From Myxococcales bacterium (lineage in GTDB: Bacteria > Myxococcota_A > SURF-8), in NCBI GenBank assembly GCA_003598065.1, contig QZKR01000138.1, positions 1 to 32,240 on the forward strand: 32,240 nucleotides of DNA, written 5' to 3'. Each line of letters opens with the position of its first letter. The first letter of the stretch is position 1. The position numbers and the translations under genes were made by a program. Below the pieces are notes generated by a model. That model was not told where the DNA came from and searched no databases. It worked only from the letters and a program-made list of their open reading frames with translations. Below are positions 23,638-32,216 of this stretch, piece by piece.

Positions 23638-25399
23638 GGCTTTCTTCCTTGGCGGTCTCGCGGGTCTCGCCTCGTTTGCCGCCCGTGCAGTCGATGGCGA
23701 TGCCGAGCGAGAATTGAATCCGGTCGCCCTTGACGTTCTTGCGCGTCGGTCCCTGATCGATGTTGGAGAAGCACTTGTAGCCCTTCAGATTCTCGACGAT
23801 CTTGCCGACGGTCGGGATGTCGTCCACCTCTCCCTTGATCTTGATTTTTTTGTCCGTGAGTTCCATCTCGGAAACGTCAACGACCATCGAGTCGGCCGTC
23901 ATGCGGGCGACCAGTTCGTCGTAAAGCGTCAGGGTGCTCACGTCGGGCCTGAGCTTGGAGGACCCCGCGCCCTTCTGTTCGATCACCTCCATCATCTGCG
24001 AGACGCAGACCTTGGCGTCCGCAACGTCCTTGCCGAGGATGGTTTTGCAGGCGGCGGCGATCTGCTCTTCCATCTTCGCCTCTTCGGCGCCGAGCACCCG
24101 GAACTGGCTGGCGATGTTGGCGAGCAGGAAAAGAACGACGAAGGCCATGTTCAGCGTCAACTGGCTGATGCGGCCCTTCCACTGCTCGAAGTCGCCCTTG
24201 AAGGCGAAATCGCCCTTGCGGAAATTGAGACGCTTGAAGCGCGAACCCGAGACGCCCATCAGCGCGATGCCCAGGCCGGCGGCCATCTCCGGTTCGACGT
24301 CTTCATAACCGGCAAGCTTGGAGAATTCGGGCCGCAGGTACAGAAACGGCGAAACCGGGACTTCCAGCGCTTCCGCGAGGAAGGCGGGAAGATTGGCCAG
24401 CTTCGAGCCTCCGCCGGCGAGGAAAACGGCCTCCACGCCTTCCCGGGTGTTGGCGACGTGGGACTGGAGCGTGATTTTGATCTGCCGCGCCAGTTCGTGC
24501 GCGGCCCGCTCCAGAGGCTCGGCCAGCGACGGCCGGGCGGCCAGCGGCGCGGGCCCTCCCTCGGTGCGGACATACCCTTCCAGGTGTTTCGTTCTCTCGG
24601 CCGTTTCGAAGTCGATGTCGAGCGCCTCGGCCGCCGCTCGCGTGAAGTCCTGGCCGCCGAAGGGAATGATCCGGGCGAAGACGACGCCGCCGCCTTTCAG
24701 AAGCGTAATGATCGTCTTTCGGTGGCCGATGTCGATCAGGGCTTTGAGTCCCTGGCGCTGCTCGGCGGTCGCCAGTTCGGCGAAGAGGCCGCCTAGGGCC
24801 ACCGCGTCGAGGGTCACCGCCTTGGGCTCCTTGCCCGCCGCCTTGAGATCGTCGAGGTAATTGCGCAGGTGGGTGTAATCGAGCAGGCCGGCCAGAATGC
24901 GGGTGCTTTTCTCGTCCTTGCTCAAGATCTGGTAATCGACGATCTTGCCGTCCAGCGGGAAGGGAACGAGGTCTTCCAGGGCGAAAGTGATGGTCTGCTC
25001 GATCTGCCGCGGGTTGGAATAGGGCAGGGAGAGGATCTTCACGGAAATATGGTCGCCGGAGATGGCCGTGAAGAGCGTATCCCAGTCCTTGTTGTACTGG
25101 CGGAGAAAGTGTCCCACGACGGCGCGCAACTGCTCGCGACGCGGGTCGAGGGGCTTTTCCGAAGCAGCGGCGGGCGTCTCGCCGTTCTCGGCGGCCGCCT
25201 CGTCCGTCGTTTCGGACGGCTCCGGCTCGACGCCGACGTCCTCCAGTCGCGGGCGAATCATCGCCTCCGTCGTAACGTAGGCCCCGGAGGTTTTCATCTC
25301 GTGGAAACCGATCAGTTCCCAGCCGCGATAGGTGCTTTCCAGCACGACCGCTTTGACCGCATGCTGTCCGATGTCGAGGCCGACAATCTTCTGCGCCAT
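23612..25399 (-). CDS. gspL: Type II secretion protein GspL (PilM-like actin fold)
   Basis: This 595-residue protein has an N-terminal cytoplasmic actin-like domain, a transmembrane segment (about 414-432) and a periplasmic domain. The actin-like phosphate and adenosine loops are recognisable as GLDIGQHAVK (7-16), LIDIGHRKT (221-229) and FLAGGGSKLA (326-335). An acidic, disordered insertion lies at about 55-88. GspL links the ATPase GspE to GspM and the pseudopilus platform. It lies 9 nt after gspK with GAGG before the ATG and overlaps gspM. The layout of PilM-like plus PilN-like parts in one chain distinguishes it from type IV pilus proteins. Confidence 0.92.
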   Translation of the reverse strand: MAQKIVGLDIGQHAVKAVVLESTYRGWELIGFHEMKTSGAYVTTEAMIRPRLEDVGVEPEPSETTDEAAAENGETPAAASEKPLDPRREQLRAVVGHFLRQYNKDWDTLFTAISGDHISVKILSLPYSNPRQIEQTITFALEDLVPFPLDGKIVDYQILSKDEKSTRILAGLLDYTHLRNYLDDLKAAGKEPKAVTLDAVALGGLFAELATAEQRQGLKALIDIGHRKTIITLLKGGGVVFARIIPFGGQDFTRAAAEALDIDFETAERTKHLEGYVRTEGGPAPLAARPSLAEPLERAAHELARQIKITLQSHVANTREGVEAVFLAGGGSKLANLPAFLAEALEVPVSPFLYLRPEFSKLAGYEDVEPEMAAGLGIALMGVSGSRFKRLNFRKGDFAFKGDFEQWKGRISQLTLNMAFVVLFLLANIASQFRVLGAEEAKMEEQIAAACKTILGKDVADAKVCVSQMMEVIEQKGAGSSKLRPDVSTLTLYDELVARMTADSMVVDVSEMELTDKKIKIKGEVDDIPTVGKIVENLKGYKCFSNIDQGPTRKNVKGDRIQFSLGIAIDCTGGKRGETRETAKEESRGEDRTEN

Positions 25400-25408
25400 G
25401 CCCTGTCC

Positions 25409-26650
25409 TCAGTTCTCACGGTAATAGAGAAGATGGCCGTCTTTCGTCATCACGACCCTTATCTCCCGCATCACACCGTTGATGTCGCCCGACGCCTTCA
25501 CGGTGAAAACGCCGCTCTGCACCGTAATCGCGCTGCGCAGCGCGGTTTTGCCCTGCGGACCGTTCTCCAGCTCCAAAATCAGTTCCGGGCCTTCGGTGAG
25601 GAAGCTCACGAAGGCGTCTTCGTTCCAGAAGCCGGAGTTCTGGAGACGGAAGTCGAGGATCGCGTCGAGAATGCGCTGCATCTCCTGCTCGGCCGGCAGC
25701 GGTTTGAGCAGATACTGTTCCAGAAGCGCCCGCAACACTTCGATCTGGGCCGTGTTGATGTTGATCCGGCCGGTGCGATAGACGGTGAACTGGTCGCCGA
25801 ACAGCCGCCAGAAGCGGTCGTCGATGCCGGCCACGAGCTGCAACTCGTCGAGGCTGTCGAAAAGGTGATTCTTGCTCGGATAGGTGTCGTCGAGGAAATC
25901 GTAACGGCTCGACTCGTCGCCCGACTCGAAGCCGGTGCGCGTGTTGTCCGGGTCGATCCAGTCGATGATCGCGGAAATGATCTCCTGGCGGTCGTGGTAC
26001 TGGCCGTCCTTGTCGGGATTTTCGAAAACCGGGTTGTACATCTCCGGCGTAAACAGCGACTCCAGGGTCGCCTTCATCGTGTTCACTTCCTTGTAGTTGT
26101 TCGGCCGGATGTTGACGTTGATCTTGCTTTCCTCGTCGATCACTTCGGCGTGGAAATGTCCTTCGAACTCGCCGAACCCCTCGCCCTGAGCGAAGCTGAC
26201 CGTCTGCATCTGCTGCATGTTCTTTTCGGCGACGCTCTCCTCCTCGTCTTCCTTGAGGCCCTGGCCGGCGACCGTGCCCTCGAAAAGCGATTCCTGATCC
26301 TGGGCGCTGAACATGCCGCCCGCGACGGCGCGGGCCAGGTCCGAGTCGATGGGGATCATCTGCCAGAGCTGGATGTTCGGGGGGTTGTTTTTCCAGTACT
26401 GGCGGATCAGGCGGTCCACCGTGCTTTGCAGATAAAGGATCAGACGGGTGAACTCGACGCCGCTCTTCGCGAGGTAGTAGGCGCGCTGGCGGTCGCGGAA
26501 GTTGGCGACGGTCTGCAGGTAGACGCGCGACTCGTACTGGAATTCGACGGAGATGACGGTGAGAATCGTCACCACCGTGAGCACCATGATCAGCGCCACG
26601 CCCTTGCGTCCTGAAAGCGCCTCGCGGGTTGTGAGTCGTTCGTCCGTCAT
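25409..26650 (-). CDS. gspK: Type II secretion minor pseudopilin GspK
   Basis: This 413-residue minor pseudopilin is thought to cap the pseudopilus with GspI and GspJ. The prepilin cleavage site is RKG17|VALIMVL, followed by a hydrophobic helix; as usual in GspK, position +5 is not Glu. Later segments RDRQRAYYLAKSGVEF and the helical globular domain with DWIDPDNTRTGFES are typical of GspK. The size is larger than enterobacterial homologues (about 330) but within the deltaproteobacterial range. It starts 1 nt after the gspJ stop. Confidence 0.93.
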   Translation of the reverse strand: MTDERLTTREALSGRKGVALIMVLTVVTILTVISVEFQYESRVYLQTVANFRDRQRAYYLAKSGVEFTRLILYLQSTVDRLIRQYWKNNPPNIQLWQMIPIDSDLARAVAGGMFSAQDQESLFEGTVAGQGLKEDEEESVAEKNMQQMQTVSFAQGEGFGEFEGHFHAEVIDEESKINVNIRPNNYKEVNTMKATLESLFTPEMYNPVFENPDKDGQYHDRQEIISAIIDWIDPDNTRTGFESGDESSRYDFLDDTYPSKNHLFDSLDELQLVAGIDDRFWRLFGDQFTVYRTGRININTAQIEVLRALLEQYLLKPLPAEQEMQRILDAILDFRLQNSGFWNEDAFVSFLTEGPELILELENGPQGKTALRSAITVQSGVFTVKASGDINGVMREIRVVMTKDGHLLYYREN

Positions 26651-26651
26651 C

Positions 26652-27344
26652 CTACAGCGCCGTAAAGTCGATCGGTTTGCGCAGCATGATCTGCGTCTTG
26701 GTGAAAAACGTCAGTTCCTTGCCGTTCTCGTCGAGGATGGTCAATTTAAGCGCGATCATCTGCGGGATGCGCTCGAAACGCTCCACCTCCGACGTGTCCC
26801 ATTCGTCGATCCACTCCTTTTCCAGTTCGTCCCACACCTGCACCTGAAAATCGACCACGTCGTCGGCGAGAATCTGCTTCACGCCGCCCCAGGAGGGTTC
26901 GTGGTCGATGCGTTTCTGTTCGCGGCGGATGAGATTGAGCGTGTCCTTGTTGTCGGCGCCGGGCTCCAGAAAATAACCGATTTCGCACTCGTCCGACTCG
27001 TCGGCGTCCTCATACAGCTTCAGATGCGCGAAAGAGGTGAAGTCCACGCGATCGCCGGGGTCGTGGTTCTTGACGCGGAAGATGTAACGCGGCGCCTCGT
27101 CCGTGCTCGGATCGACGTGCTTCGACAGATAGGCCATCGCGATCTCGCTGGTCATGCGGTCCATCGCCACGCGGACTTTGTGGTAGCGTTCCTGGATGTC
27201 GCGCAGGTAGGCGGGAATCTCCAGGCTGCGGGCGAAGGAACTGTAAATGAGGGTCGAGATGATGCTCAGGATGGCGACGGCGATCATCACCTCCATCAGC
27301 GAGAAACATCCCCGATCTCTCAATTTCGGAGGGCGAGCCGTCAT
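26652..27344 (-). CDS. gspJ: Type II secretion minor pseudopilin GspJ with Cys at -1
   Basis: This 230-residue pseudopilin of the tip complex begins MTARPPKLRDRGCFSLMEVM. The class III signal motif normally reads G|F-T-L-x-E; here it is G-C-F-S-L-M-E, so the residue before the expected cut is Cys13, with Glu18 at +5. Whether the peptidase cuts after Cys13 or after Gly12 is unclear. The start at 27344 overlaps the gspI stop in ATGA, and the longer in-frame form is unconserved. The soluble part ends with beta strands such as IALKLTILDENGKEL. Confidence 0.9.
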   Translation of the reverse strand: MTARPPKLRDRGCFSLMEVMIAVAILSIISTLIYSSFARSLEIPAYLRDIQERYHKVRVAMDRMTSEIAMAYLSKHVDPSTDEAPRYIFRVKNHDPGDRVDFTSFAHLKLYEDADESDECEIGYFLEPGADNKDTLNLIRREQKRIDHEPSWGGVKQILADDVVDFQVQVWDELEKEWIDEWDTSEVERFERIPQMIALKLTILDENGKELTFFTKTQIMLRKPIDFTAL

Positions 27345-28018
27345 GGAACGCCCCCCGGCGATTTGAAGAGCGGAACGTTTTGCATCGTGTTGGTTTGCGG
27401 AGCGGTTTTCGTCAGATTGTTGTCGGCGCCCGTCTGGCTTCCGCTCTCGGCGTTCTTCACCGCCTGTTCCAGCCCCCCTGCCGCTCCGACCGGCGTTTCC
27501 AGCATCGCCGCGCGGCCGAACTCGATGAAGTGGGTGGACAGCGCGACTTTTTCGGTGTTGTCGCCCTCGCCCCATTCGACCGTGAGGTTGCACTCGCGCA
27601 AGGCGTTGGAGATGAGATCGGTGATCATCGAGGCGTAGCCCTGCATCATGCCGGCATAGGCGTTGGTGTTTTCGTCGTCGCCGGGCATGGAGGCCGGCAC
27701 GGGGATCTTCACCTTGGAAATCTTGGCGTACCAGCGGAACTGCGGCCAGCCTTCCTCGCTGAAGTCGCCGTTCATCTCCTCGGCGAAGTCGGAAAAGCCT
27801 TCTTCCATCAATTGCTGCTCGATGTCCACCACTTTGCTGCGGGCGAGCAGCGTGGCGGCGGTGAGGAACTTCACGCGGCTGGCGATGGCGATGGAGGAGC
27901 CCTGGACGTTGAAAATCGCCACGAGGCTCACGGCGAGGATGCCGATCGCCACCATCACCTCCATCAAGGTGAAGCCGGCCTGGCCCCCGCGGATTCTCTG
28001 GCTACCACTCGTCCTCAT
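27341..28018 (-). CDS. gspI: Type II secretion minor pseudopilin GspI
   Basis: This 225-residue protein, longer than typical GspI (about 125), has the prepilin site QAG15|FTLMEVMVAIGIL with Glu20 at +5 and a Phe at +1. The initial soluble region (ASRVKFLTAATLLARSKV) matches GspI, whereas the C-terminal part (VGAAGGLEQAVKNAESG and onward) is an extension without recognised domain. The start at 28018 lies within gspH (17-nt overlap), which implies translational coupling. The longer in-frame start at 28135 is rejected because it lies deep in gspH. Confidence 0.9.
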   Translation of the reverse strand: MRTSGSQRIRGGQAGFTLMEVMVAIGILAVSLVAIFNVQGSSIAIASRVKFLTAATLLARSKVVDIEQQLMEEGFSDFAEEMNGDFSEEGWPQFRWYAKISKVKIPVPASMPGDDENTNAYAGMMQGYASMITDLISNALRECNLTVEWGEGDNTEKVALSTHFIEFGRAAMLETPVGAAGGLEQAVKNAESGSQTGADNNLTKTAPQTNTMQNVPLFKSPGGVP

Positions 28019-28772
28019 CTTCCTCGTCTTCCGGCAGTTCCACCAGTGAGTTGTAAATTGCCGAGCGGCCGTTGAGCGGCTCGACGAGCACGGAATAGAC
28101 GTCGTAGTCGGCCGGCAGGAGAGTCTCGTCTTCAAGGTCGCCGGCGTCCGCCAGCGCGACCGCCGCCTTCTCCACGTAACCTTTCGGGAAAAAGTGGATG
28201 TAAACCTGTCCGGCCGTCACCGGCTCCTCCACCGACTGCGTGGCGACCCGGTAGAGGCGAACGCCCTTGGGCAGTTCGGTTTTCATCGTCAATTCGGTGC
28301 GGTATTCGCTGAATTCCGGTTTCTTCTTCTTGAATTTGGCCGCGAAATCCGCCCAACCGCCCCATTTGAACTGCTGCTGGTCGTTGGTCAGCACGTCGTT
28401 GAAAAGCGTCTGGTCCTCCAGATCGAAAAGCTCGTCCTCGTCTTCCTCCTCTTCCTCGACGACGACCGCCCCTTCCTCCACGGTCTGCGGCTTCTGACTC
28501 AAAAAGAGCGGATCCTTGGTCACCTCGGACCAATAGACGTTCTGCTCGAAATCGAAAACGAGCCGGACGTACACCTGCTCCAGGATCGCCCGGTCGTAAA
28601 GGTACTTGATGTTGCCGGAGAGCTTGAGCGCGGCGGAGCGCATGGTGGCCCCCGTGAGGCTGTTGATCGTCGGCACGGCCGCGCCCGTGACGAGCGCGAC
28701 GATCATGAGGGCGATCACCATCTCGATGAGCGTGAATCCCCTCCCGCCGATCTGGCGCGCGAACCGCCTCAT
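28002..28772 (-). CDS. gspH: Type II secretion minor pseudopilin GspH
   Basis: This 256-residue pseudopilin has a clear prepilin motif GGRG12|FTLIEMVIAL, with Glu17 at +5. The pilin helix continues into SAALKLSGNIKYLYDRAILE, as in GspH. Compared with the E. coli protein (about 170) there is an inserted acidic stretch near residues 100-120 (VVVEEEEEDEDELFDLED) and an acidic C-terminus (EDEEDEDEW). These acidic parts could bind calcium or extend the surface of the pseudopilus. It starts 15 bp after gspG and overlaps gspI. Confidence 0.9.
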   Translation of the reverse strand: MRRFARQIGGRGFTLIEMVIALMIVALVTGAAVPTINSLTGATMRSAALKLSGNIKYLYDRAILEQVYVRLVFDFEQNVYWSEVTKDPLFLSQKPQTVEEGAVVVEEEEEDEDELFDLEDQTLFNDVLTNDQQQFKWGGWADFAAKFKKKKPEFSEYRTELTMKTELPKGVRLYRVATQSVEEPVTAGQVYIHFFPKGYVEKAAVALADAGDLEDETLLPADYDVYSVLVEPLNGRSAIYNSLVELPEDEEDEDEW

Positions 28773-28787
28773 GCCCGATCCGCCCGC

Positions 28788-29192
28788 CTATTGCCAGTTC
28801 TCGATGTCGTCGTTGCCGCCGTCGTTGCCGTCCGCCCCGTAGGATTCGAGGTCGAAGGACGACGCATTGTGGCTGCCCGGCGAGATGTAGACGTAATCGC
28901 GGCCCCAGGGATCCTTGGGGACCGTCTTCATGTAAGGCTTTTTGTTGTCGGGCGGCGACGTGAGCACCTGCAGGCCTTCGGAGGTCGAGGGGTAGGCGCC
29001 GAAGTCGAGCTTGAAGAGATCGAGCGCCTGGCCGAAGTCGTGGATCTGCGTCTTGGACGCCTTGATTTTGGCCTCTTCAAGCTGATCGAGAACCGCCACG
29101 CCGACGAGGCTGGCGATCAGGCCGAGGATGACCATGACCACCATGATCTCCAACAGGGTCATACCGCTTGTGCCTGCCAATGTGGGCCGCAT
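28788..29192 (-). CDS. gspG: Type II secretion major pseudopilin GspG
   Basis: This 134-residue major subunit of the pseudopilus has the prepilin site TSG10|MTLLEIMVVMVILG with Glu15 at +5; the mature N-terminus would be Met rather than Phe. The family core is intact: KASKTQIHDFGQALDLFKLD, GAYPSTSEGLQVL and DPWGRDYVYISPG, including the calcium-binding loop region with Asp-rich end. AAGGAGG precedes the ATG, and a hairpin lies just upstream (29206-29229). The 51-bp gap to gspF is the largest in the operon, which fits separate control of this abundant subunit. Confidence 0.95.
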   Translation of the reverse strand: MRPTLAGTSGMTLLEIMVVMVILGLIASLVGVAVLDQLEEAKIKASKTQIHDFGQALDLFKLDFGAYPSTSEGLQVLTSPPDNKKPYMKTVPKDPWGRDYVYISPGSHNASSFDLESYGADGNDGGNDDIENWQ

Positions 29193-29205
29193 GGTTCCTC
29201 CTTCC

Positions 29206-29229
29206 GCCCGCCTTCCTTATCCGGCGGGC
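29206..29229 (-). promoter_or_regulatory. RNA hairpin upstream of gspG
   Basis: GCCCGCC/GGCGGGC forms a 7-bp stem with a 10-nt loop in the mRNA, ending about 3 nt before the gspG ribosome binding site AAGGAGG. It has no U-tract, so it is more likely an mRNA-processing or stabilising element than a terminator. Confidence 0.4.
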
Positions 29230-29243
29230 CCTACGTAAGTAAC

Positions 29244-30506
29244 CTATCCGCCGAGCTGCTGATTGATCTGCAGGATCGGCAGCAGAATCGACAACACGAT
29301 GAAGGTGACGACCAGACCCATGACGATGATCATCACCGGCTCCAAGAGCGACGTGAGCGCGCCGAGCTTCGATTCCACCTGCACGTCGTAGTTGCGCGAC
29401 ACGTGGTTCAGCATTTCCTCCAACTGCCCCGATTTCTCGCCGATGGCGATCATGTGGGTGACGATCGGCGGGAACTCGCCCGACGCCTTCAAGGGTTTGG
29501 CGATGCTTTCGCCCTCGCGGATGTCGTCGCGCGCTTTCTCCAGGACCTGCATCAAGAGGGTGTTGTTGAGGATGTTCTTCACGATGTCCATGGCGGCCAA
29601 AAGCGGCACGCCGGAGGAGAGCAGCGTCGCAAGGGTGCGCGCGAAACGCGAGACGGCCACCATCCGCACGAGTTCGCCGAAAACCGGCGCGTGCAGCACG
29701 AAGCGATCCCAGGCCGGCCGGCCGTTTTTGCTTTTGCGCCAGCGCCCGAAGCCGATCCAGGCGCCGACGAGGGCCGCAAGGATCAGCCACCAGTAGCTGG
29801 CGGCGAATTCGCTGGCGGCGATCAAAATGCGCGTCGTGAACGGCAGCGCGATCTTGGCGTCCTCGAAAATCTTGCTGATTTTCGGAATGACGAAGACGAA
29901 CAGAATGCCCACCACGATGATGGCGAAAAGCATCATGATGACCGGGTAGGTCATCGCGCCGCGGATCTTCGTGCGCAGAGTCATCTGGCTTTCGGTGTAA
30001 TCGGCCAGGCGGTCCATGACGACGTCGAGCGCGCCCGAGCTTTCGCCGGCGCGGACCATGTTGGTGTAGAGCGGCGGAAAAAGCTTCGGGTACTGGGCCA
30101 TGGCGTCGGAGAGCGACGAGCCCTCGTTGACCGCCTCGCGAATCTTGGAAAGAACGGTTTTGAACTGCTCGTTCTCCACCTGATCGACGATGGCGGTGAG
30201 CGATTCGACGATAGGAATGTTGGCGGCGATCAGGTTGGCCAGAAGCCGCGTGATAATGGCCACCTCTTGCTGGCTGACGGTCTGGAAATAGCGCTTGAAA
30301 TCGATCTGGCGCGACAAGAGCGAGCCGGACTGGGCCGCGCCCCCGGAGGCGGAGGACGACCCCGAGGCGGCGGCTTCGCGGATCTCGGTTAGAAAGACGC
30401 CCTGCTTTTTGAGGCGCTCCTTGGCGGTGCGAGCGGAATCGGAGTCGAGGATGCCTTTTTTCGGCTTCCCCTTCTCGTCCAATCCTTTCCACTCGAAAAC
30501 CGGCAT
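29244..30506 (-). CDS. gspF: Type II secretion inner-membrane platform protein GspF
   Basis: This 420-residue polytopic protein has two GspF (T2SSF) domains, with transmembrane segments near residues 188-208, 235-254 and 392-410. Conserved stretches include RTAKERLKKQGVFLTEI, TRLLANLIAANIPIVESL and the domain repeat RFARTLATLLSSGVPLLAAM. A Ser/Ala/Gly-rich linker (about 46-64) separates the N-terminal part. It forms the platform on which the pseudopilus assembles, driven by GspE. It lies 15 bp after gspE with AAAGGAG before the ATG. Confidence 0.95.
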   Translation of the reverse strand: MPVFEWKGLDEKGKPKKGILDSDSARTAKERLKKQGVFLTEIREAAASGSSSASGGAAQSGSLLSRQIDFKRYFQTVSQQEVAIITRLLANLIAANIPIVESLTAIVDQVENEQFKTVLSKIREAVNEGSSLSDAMAQYPKLFPPLYTNMVRAGESSGALDVVMDRLADYTESQMTLRTKIRGAMTYPVIMMLFAIIVVGILFVFVIPKISKIFEDAKIALPFTTRILIAASEFAASYWWLILAALVGAWIGFGRWRKSKNGRPAWDRFVLHAPVFGELVRMVAVSRFARTLATLLSSGVPLLAAMDIVKNILNNTLLMQVLEKARDDIREGESIAKPLKASGEFPPIVTHMIAIGEKSGQLEEMLNHVSRNYDVQVESKLGALTSLLEPVMIIVMGLVVTFIVLSILLPILQINQQLGG

Positions 30507-30521
30507 TGCCGCCGCGCTCCT

Positions 30522-32207
30522 TTAGTCCGTGAGGATCTGGTCCTGCGTCACGCGGATGACCTCTTCCGTCGTCGTCCAACCCTGCTTGATTTTCTCCACG
30601 CCGTCCATGCGCAAGGTGTGCATGCCCCGGGTCAGGGCGGCGCGCCGCATTTCGGTCAGCGGCGCATTGCGCTGGATGAGAGTCTGCATTTCTTCTTCGA
30701 CGACCAACAGTTCATAAATGCCTTTTCGGCCGCTGTAGCCGAGATTCAGGCAATGCGGGCAGCCGACGGCGCGGTAGAACGGCCCCGTCACCTCGCGGCG
30801 ATCGAGGCCGATGTTGCCGAGTTCCTCGTCGTTGGGCTCGTAGGGTTCGCGGCAGTGCTGGCAGACGAGCCGCACGAGCCGCTGGGCCAGAATGCCGATG
30901 ACGGACGAGGCCACGAGGTAGGGCTCCACGCCCATGTCGATCAGACGCGTCACCGTGCTCGGGGCGTCGTTGGTGTGCACGGTCGAGAACACGAGGTGGC
31001 CGGTGAGCGACGACTGAATGGCGATTTCCGCCGTCTCCACGTCGCGGATCTCGCCGATCATGATGATGTCCGGGTCCTGGCGCAGAATCGAGCGCAGGCC
31101 GCTGGCGAAGGTCATGCCGATCTTGGCGTTGACGGGGATCTGGCCCACGCCGGGAAGCTGGTATTCCACCGGGTCTTCGATGGTGATGATGTTGACGTCG
31201 GGCCGGTTGATCTTGGAGAGCGCCGAATAAAGCGTCGTCGTCTTGCCCGATCCCGTCGGGCCGGTGACGAGAAGAATGCCGTGCGTCTGGTGGATCAGCT
31301 TTTCGAAAATGGCGTATTGATGCGCCAGGAAGCCGAGCTGTTTCAGGTCGAGCAGCACGTCGGAGCGGTCCAGAAGACGCATGACGATCCGCTCGCCGTG
31401 CGAGGTGGGCAGGGTCGAGAGACGGATGTCGATGTCCTTGCCGGCCACCTTCAGGCGGATGCGGCCGTCCTGGGGGAGCCGTTTTTCGGCGATGTTGAGA
31501 TTGCCCATGATCTTCACGCGGCTGGAGATCGAAGCCTGCGCCGCCTTGGGCGGGCGGGCGATCTCGTAGAGCACGCCGTCGATGCGGAAGCGGACGACGA
31601 GGTCTTTTTCCATCGGCTCGATGTGGATGTCGGAGGCGCGTTCCTTGACGGCGCGGAACAGGACGTTGTTGACGAACTGGATGATCGGCGCGTCGTCGTC
31701 CGTCACTTCCATCAGGTCGATGGTGGCGTCCTCCTCGGAGCCGCCGCTCTGGAGCCGTTCGTCGTCGAGGTTGGCCGAGTCCCGCCCCGCCTCGGAATAA
31801 ATATGGTTGATGGCGTTCAGGACGCGCTGCTGGCTGGCCACCTTGATGTCCAGCCGCCCGCCGAACAGGAGTTGGAGATCGTCGAGGGCGAAAAGTTCGA
31901 GCGGTTCGCTGGTCGCCACGACGATGGACCCGTTGTGGCGTTTGATCGGGACGAACTTGTACTGTTTGGCGTAGTTGATCGGTATGCCCTGCACGAGGCT
32001 GAAATCGGTGTCGCGCGGGATTTCTTTCAGATAGTCCAGGCCGAGCTGGAAGGCGAGGGCGTTGGCGAGCTGCTCCTCGTTGATGCGCTTCATCAGGAGC
32101 ATGATGTCGCCGAGGCGCGTCTCGCGATCGGCCTGCGTCTCCAGCGCCTGCGCCACGTCCTCGGGCTTGCAGGACTGTTGTTGAATGAGGATTTCACCGA
32201 GCCGCAT
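30522..32207 (-). CDS. gspE: Type II secretion ATPase GspE
   Basis: This 561-residue cytoplasmic ATPase powers pseudopilus assembly. It has an N-terminal MshEN/GspE-N domain (about 1-140), then Walker A GPTGSGKT (316-323), Asp box around EDPVEY, Walker B IIMIGEIRD with Glu386, and the His box STVHTNDA. The tetracysteine zinc motif CQHC (449-452) and CPHC (483-486) is intact, which together with the gsp neighbours separates it from PilB types. AGGAGG precedes the ATG at a proper distance. The gene opens the visible part of the operon; gspD is expected directly upstream. Confidence 0.96.
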   Translation of the reverse strand: MRLGEILIQQQSCKPEDVAQALETQADRETRLGDIMLLMKRINEEQLANALAFQLGLDYLKEIPRDTDFSLVQGIPINYAKQYKFVPIKRHNGSIVVATSEPLELFALDDLQLLFGGRLDIKVASQQRVLNAINHIYSEAGRDSANLDDERLQSGGSEEDATIDLMEVTDDDAPIIQFVNNVLFRAVKERASDIHIEPMEKDLVVRFRIDGVLYEIARPPKAAQASISSRVKIMGNLNIAEKRLPQDGRIRLKVAGKDIDIRLSTLPTSHGERIVMRLLDRSDVLLDLKQLGFLAHQYAIFEKLIHQTHGILLVTGPTGSGKTTTLYSALSKINRPDVNIITIEDPVEYQLPGVGQIPVNAKIGMTFASGLRSILRQDPDIIMIGEIRDVETAEIAIQSSLTGHLVFSTVHTNDAPSTVTRLIDMGVEPYLVASSVIGILAQRLVRLVCQHCREPYEPNDEELGNIGLDRREVTGPFYRAVGCPHCLNLGYSGRKGIYELLVVEEEMQTLIQRNAPLTEMRRAALTRGMHTLRMDGVEKIKQGWTTTEEVIRVTQDQILTD

Positions 32208-32216
32208 GCCGGCCTC

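Noticed and set aside
26652..27593. 313-residue form of GspJ
   Set aside because: The extra N-terminus lies antisense-free but inside gspI in another frame and puts the prepilin signal at residue 96; the ATGA start at 27344 is normal.
28194..30392. 732-codon plus-strand frame opposite gspH, gspG and gspF
   Set aside because: It crosses three confirmed gsp genes; composition is typical of a GC-rich shadow frame.
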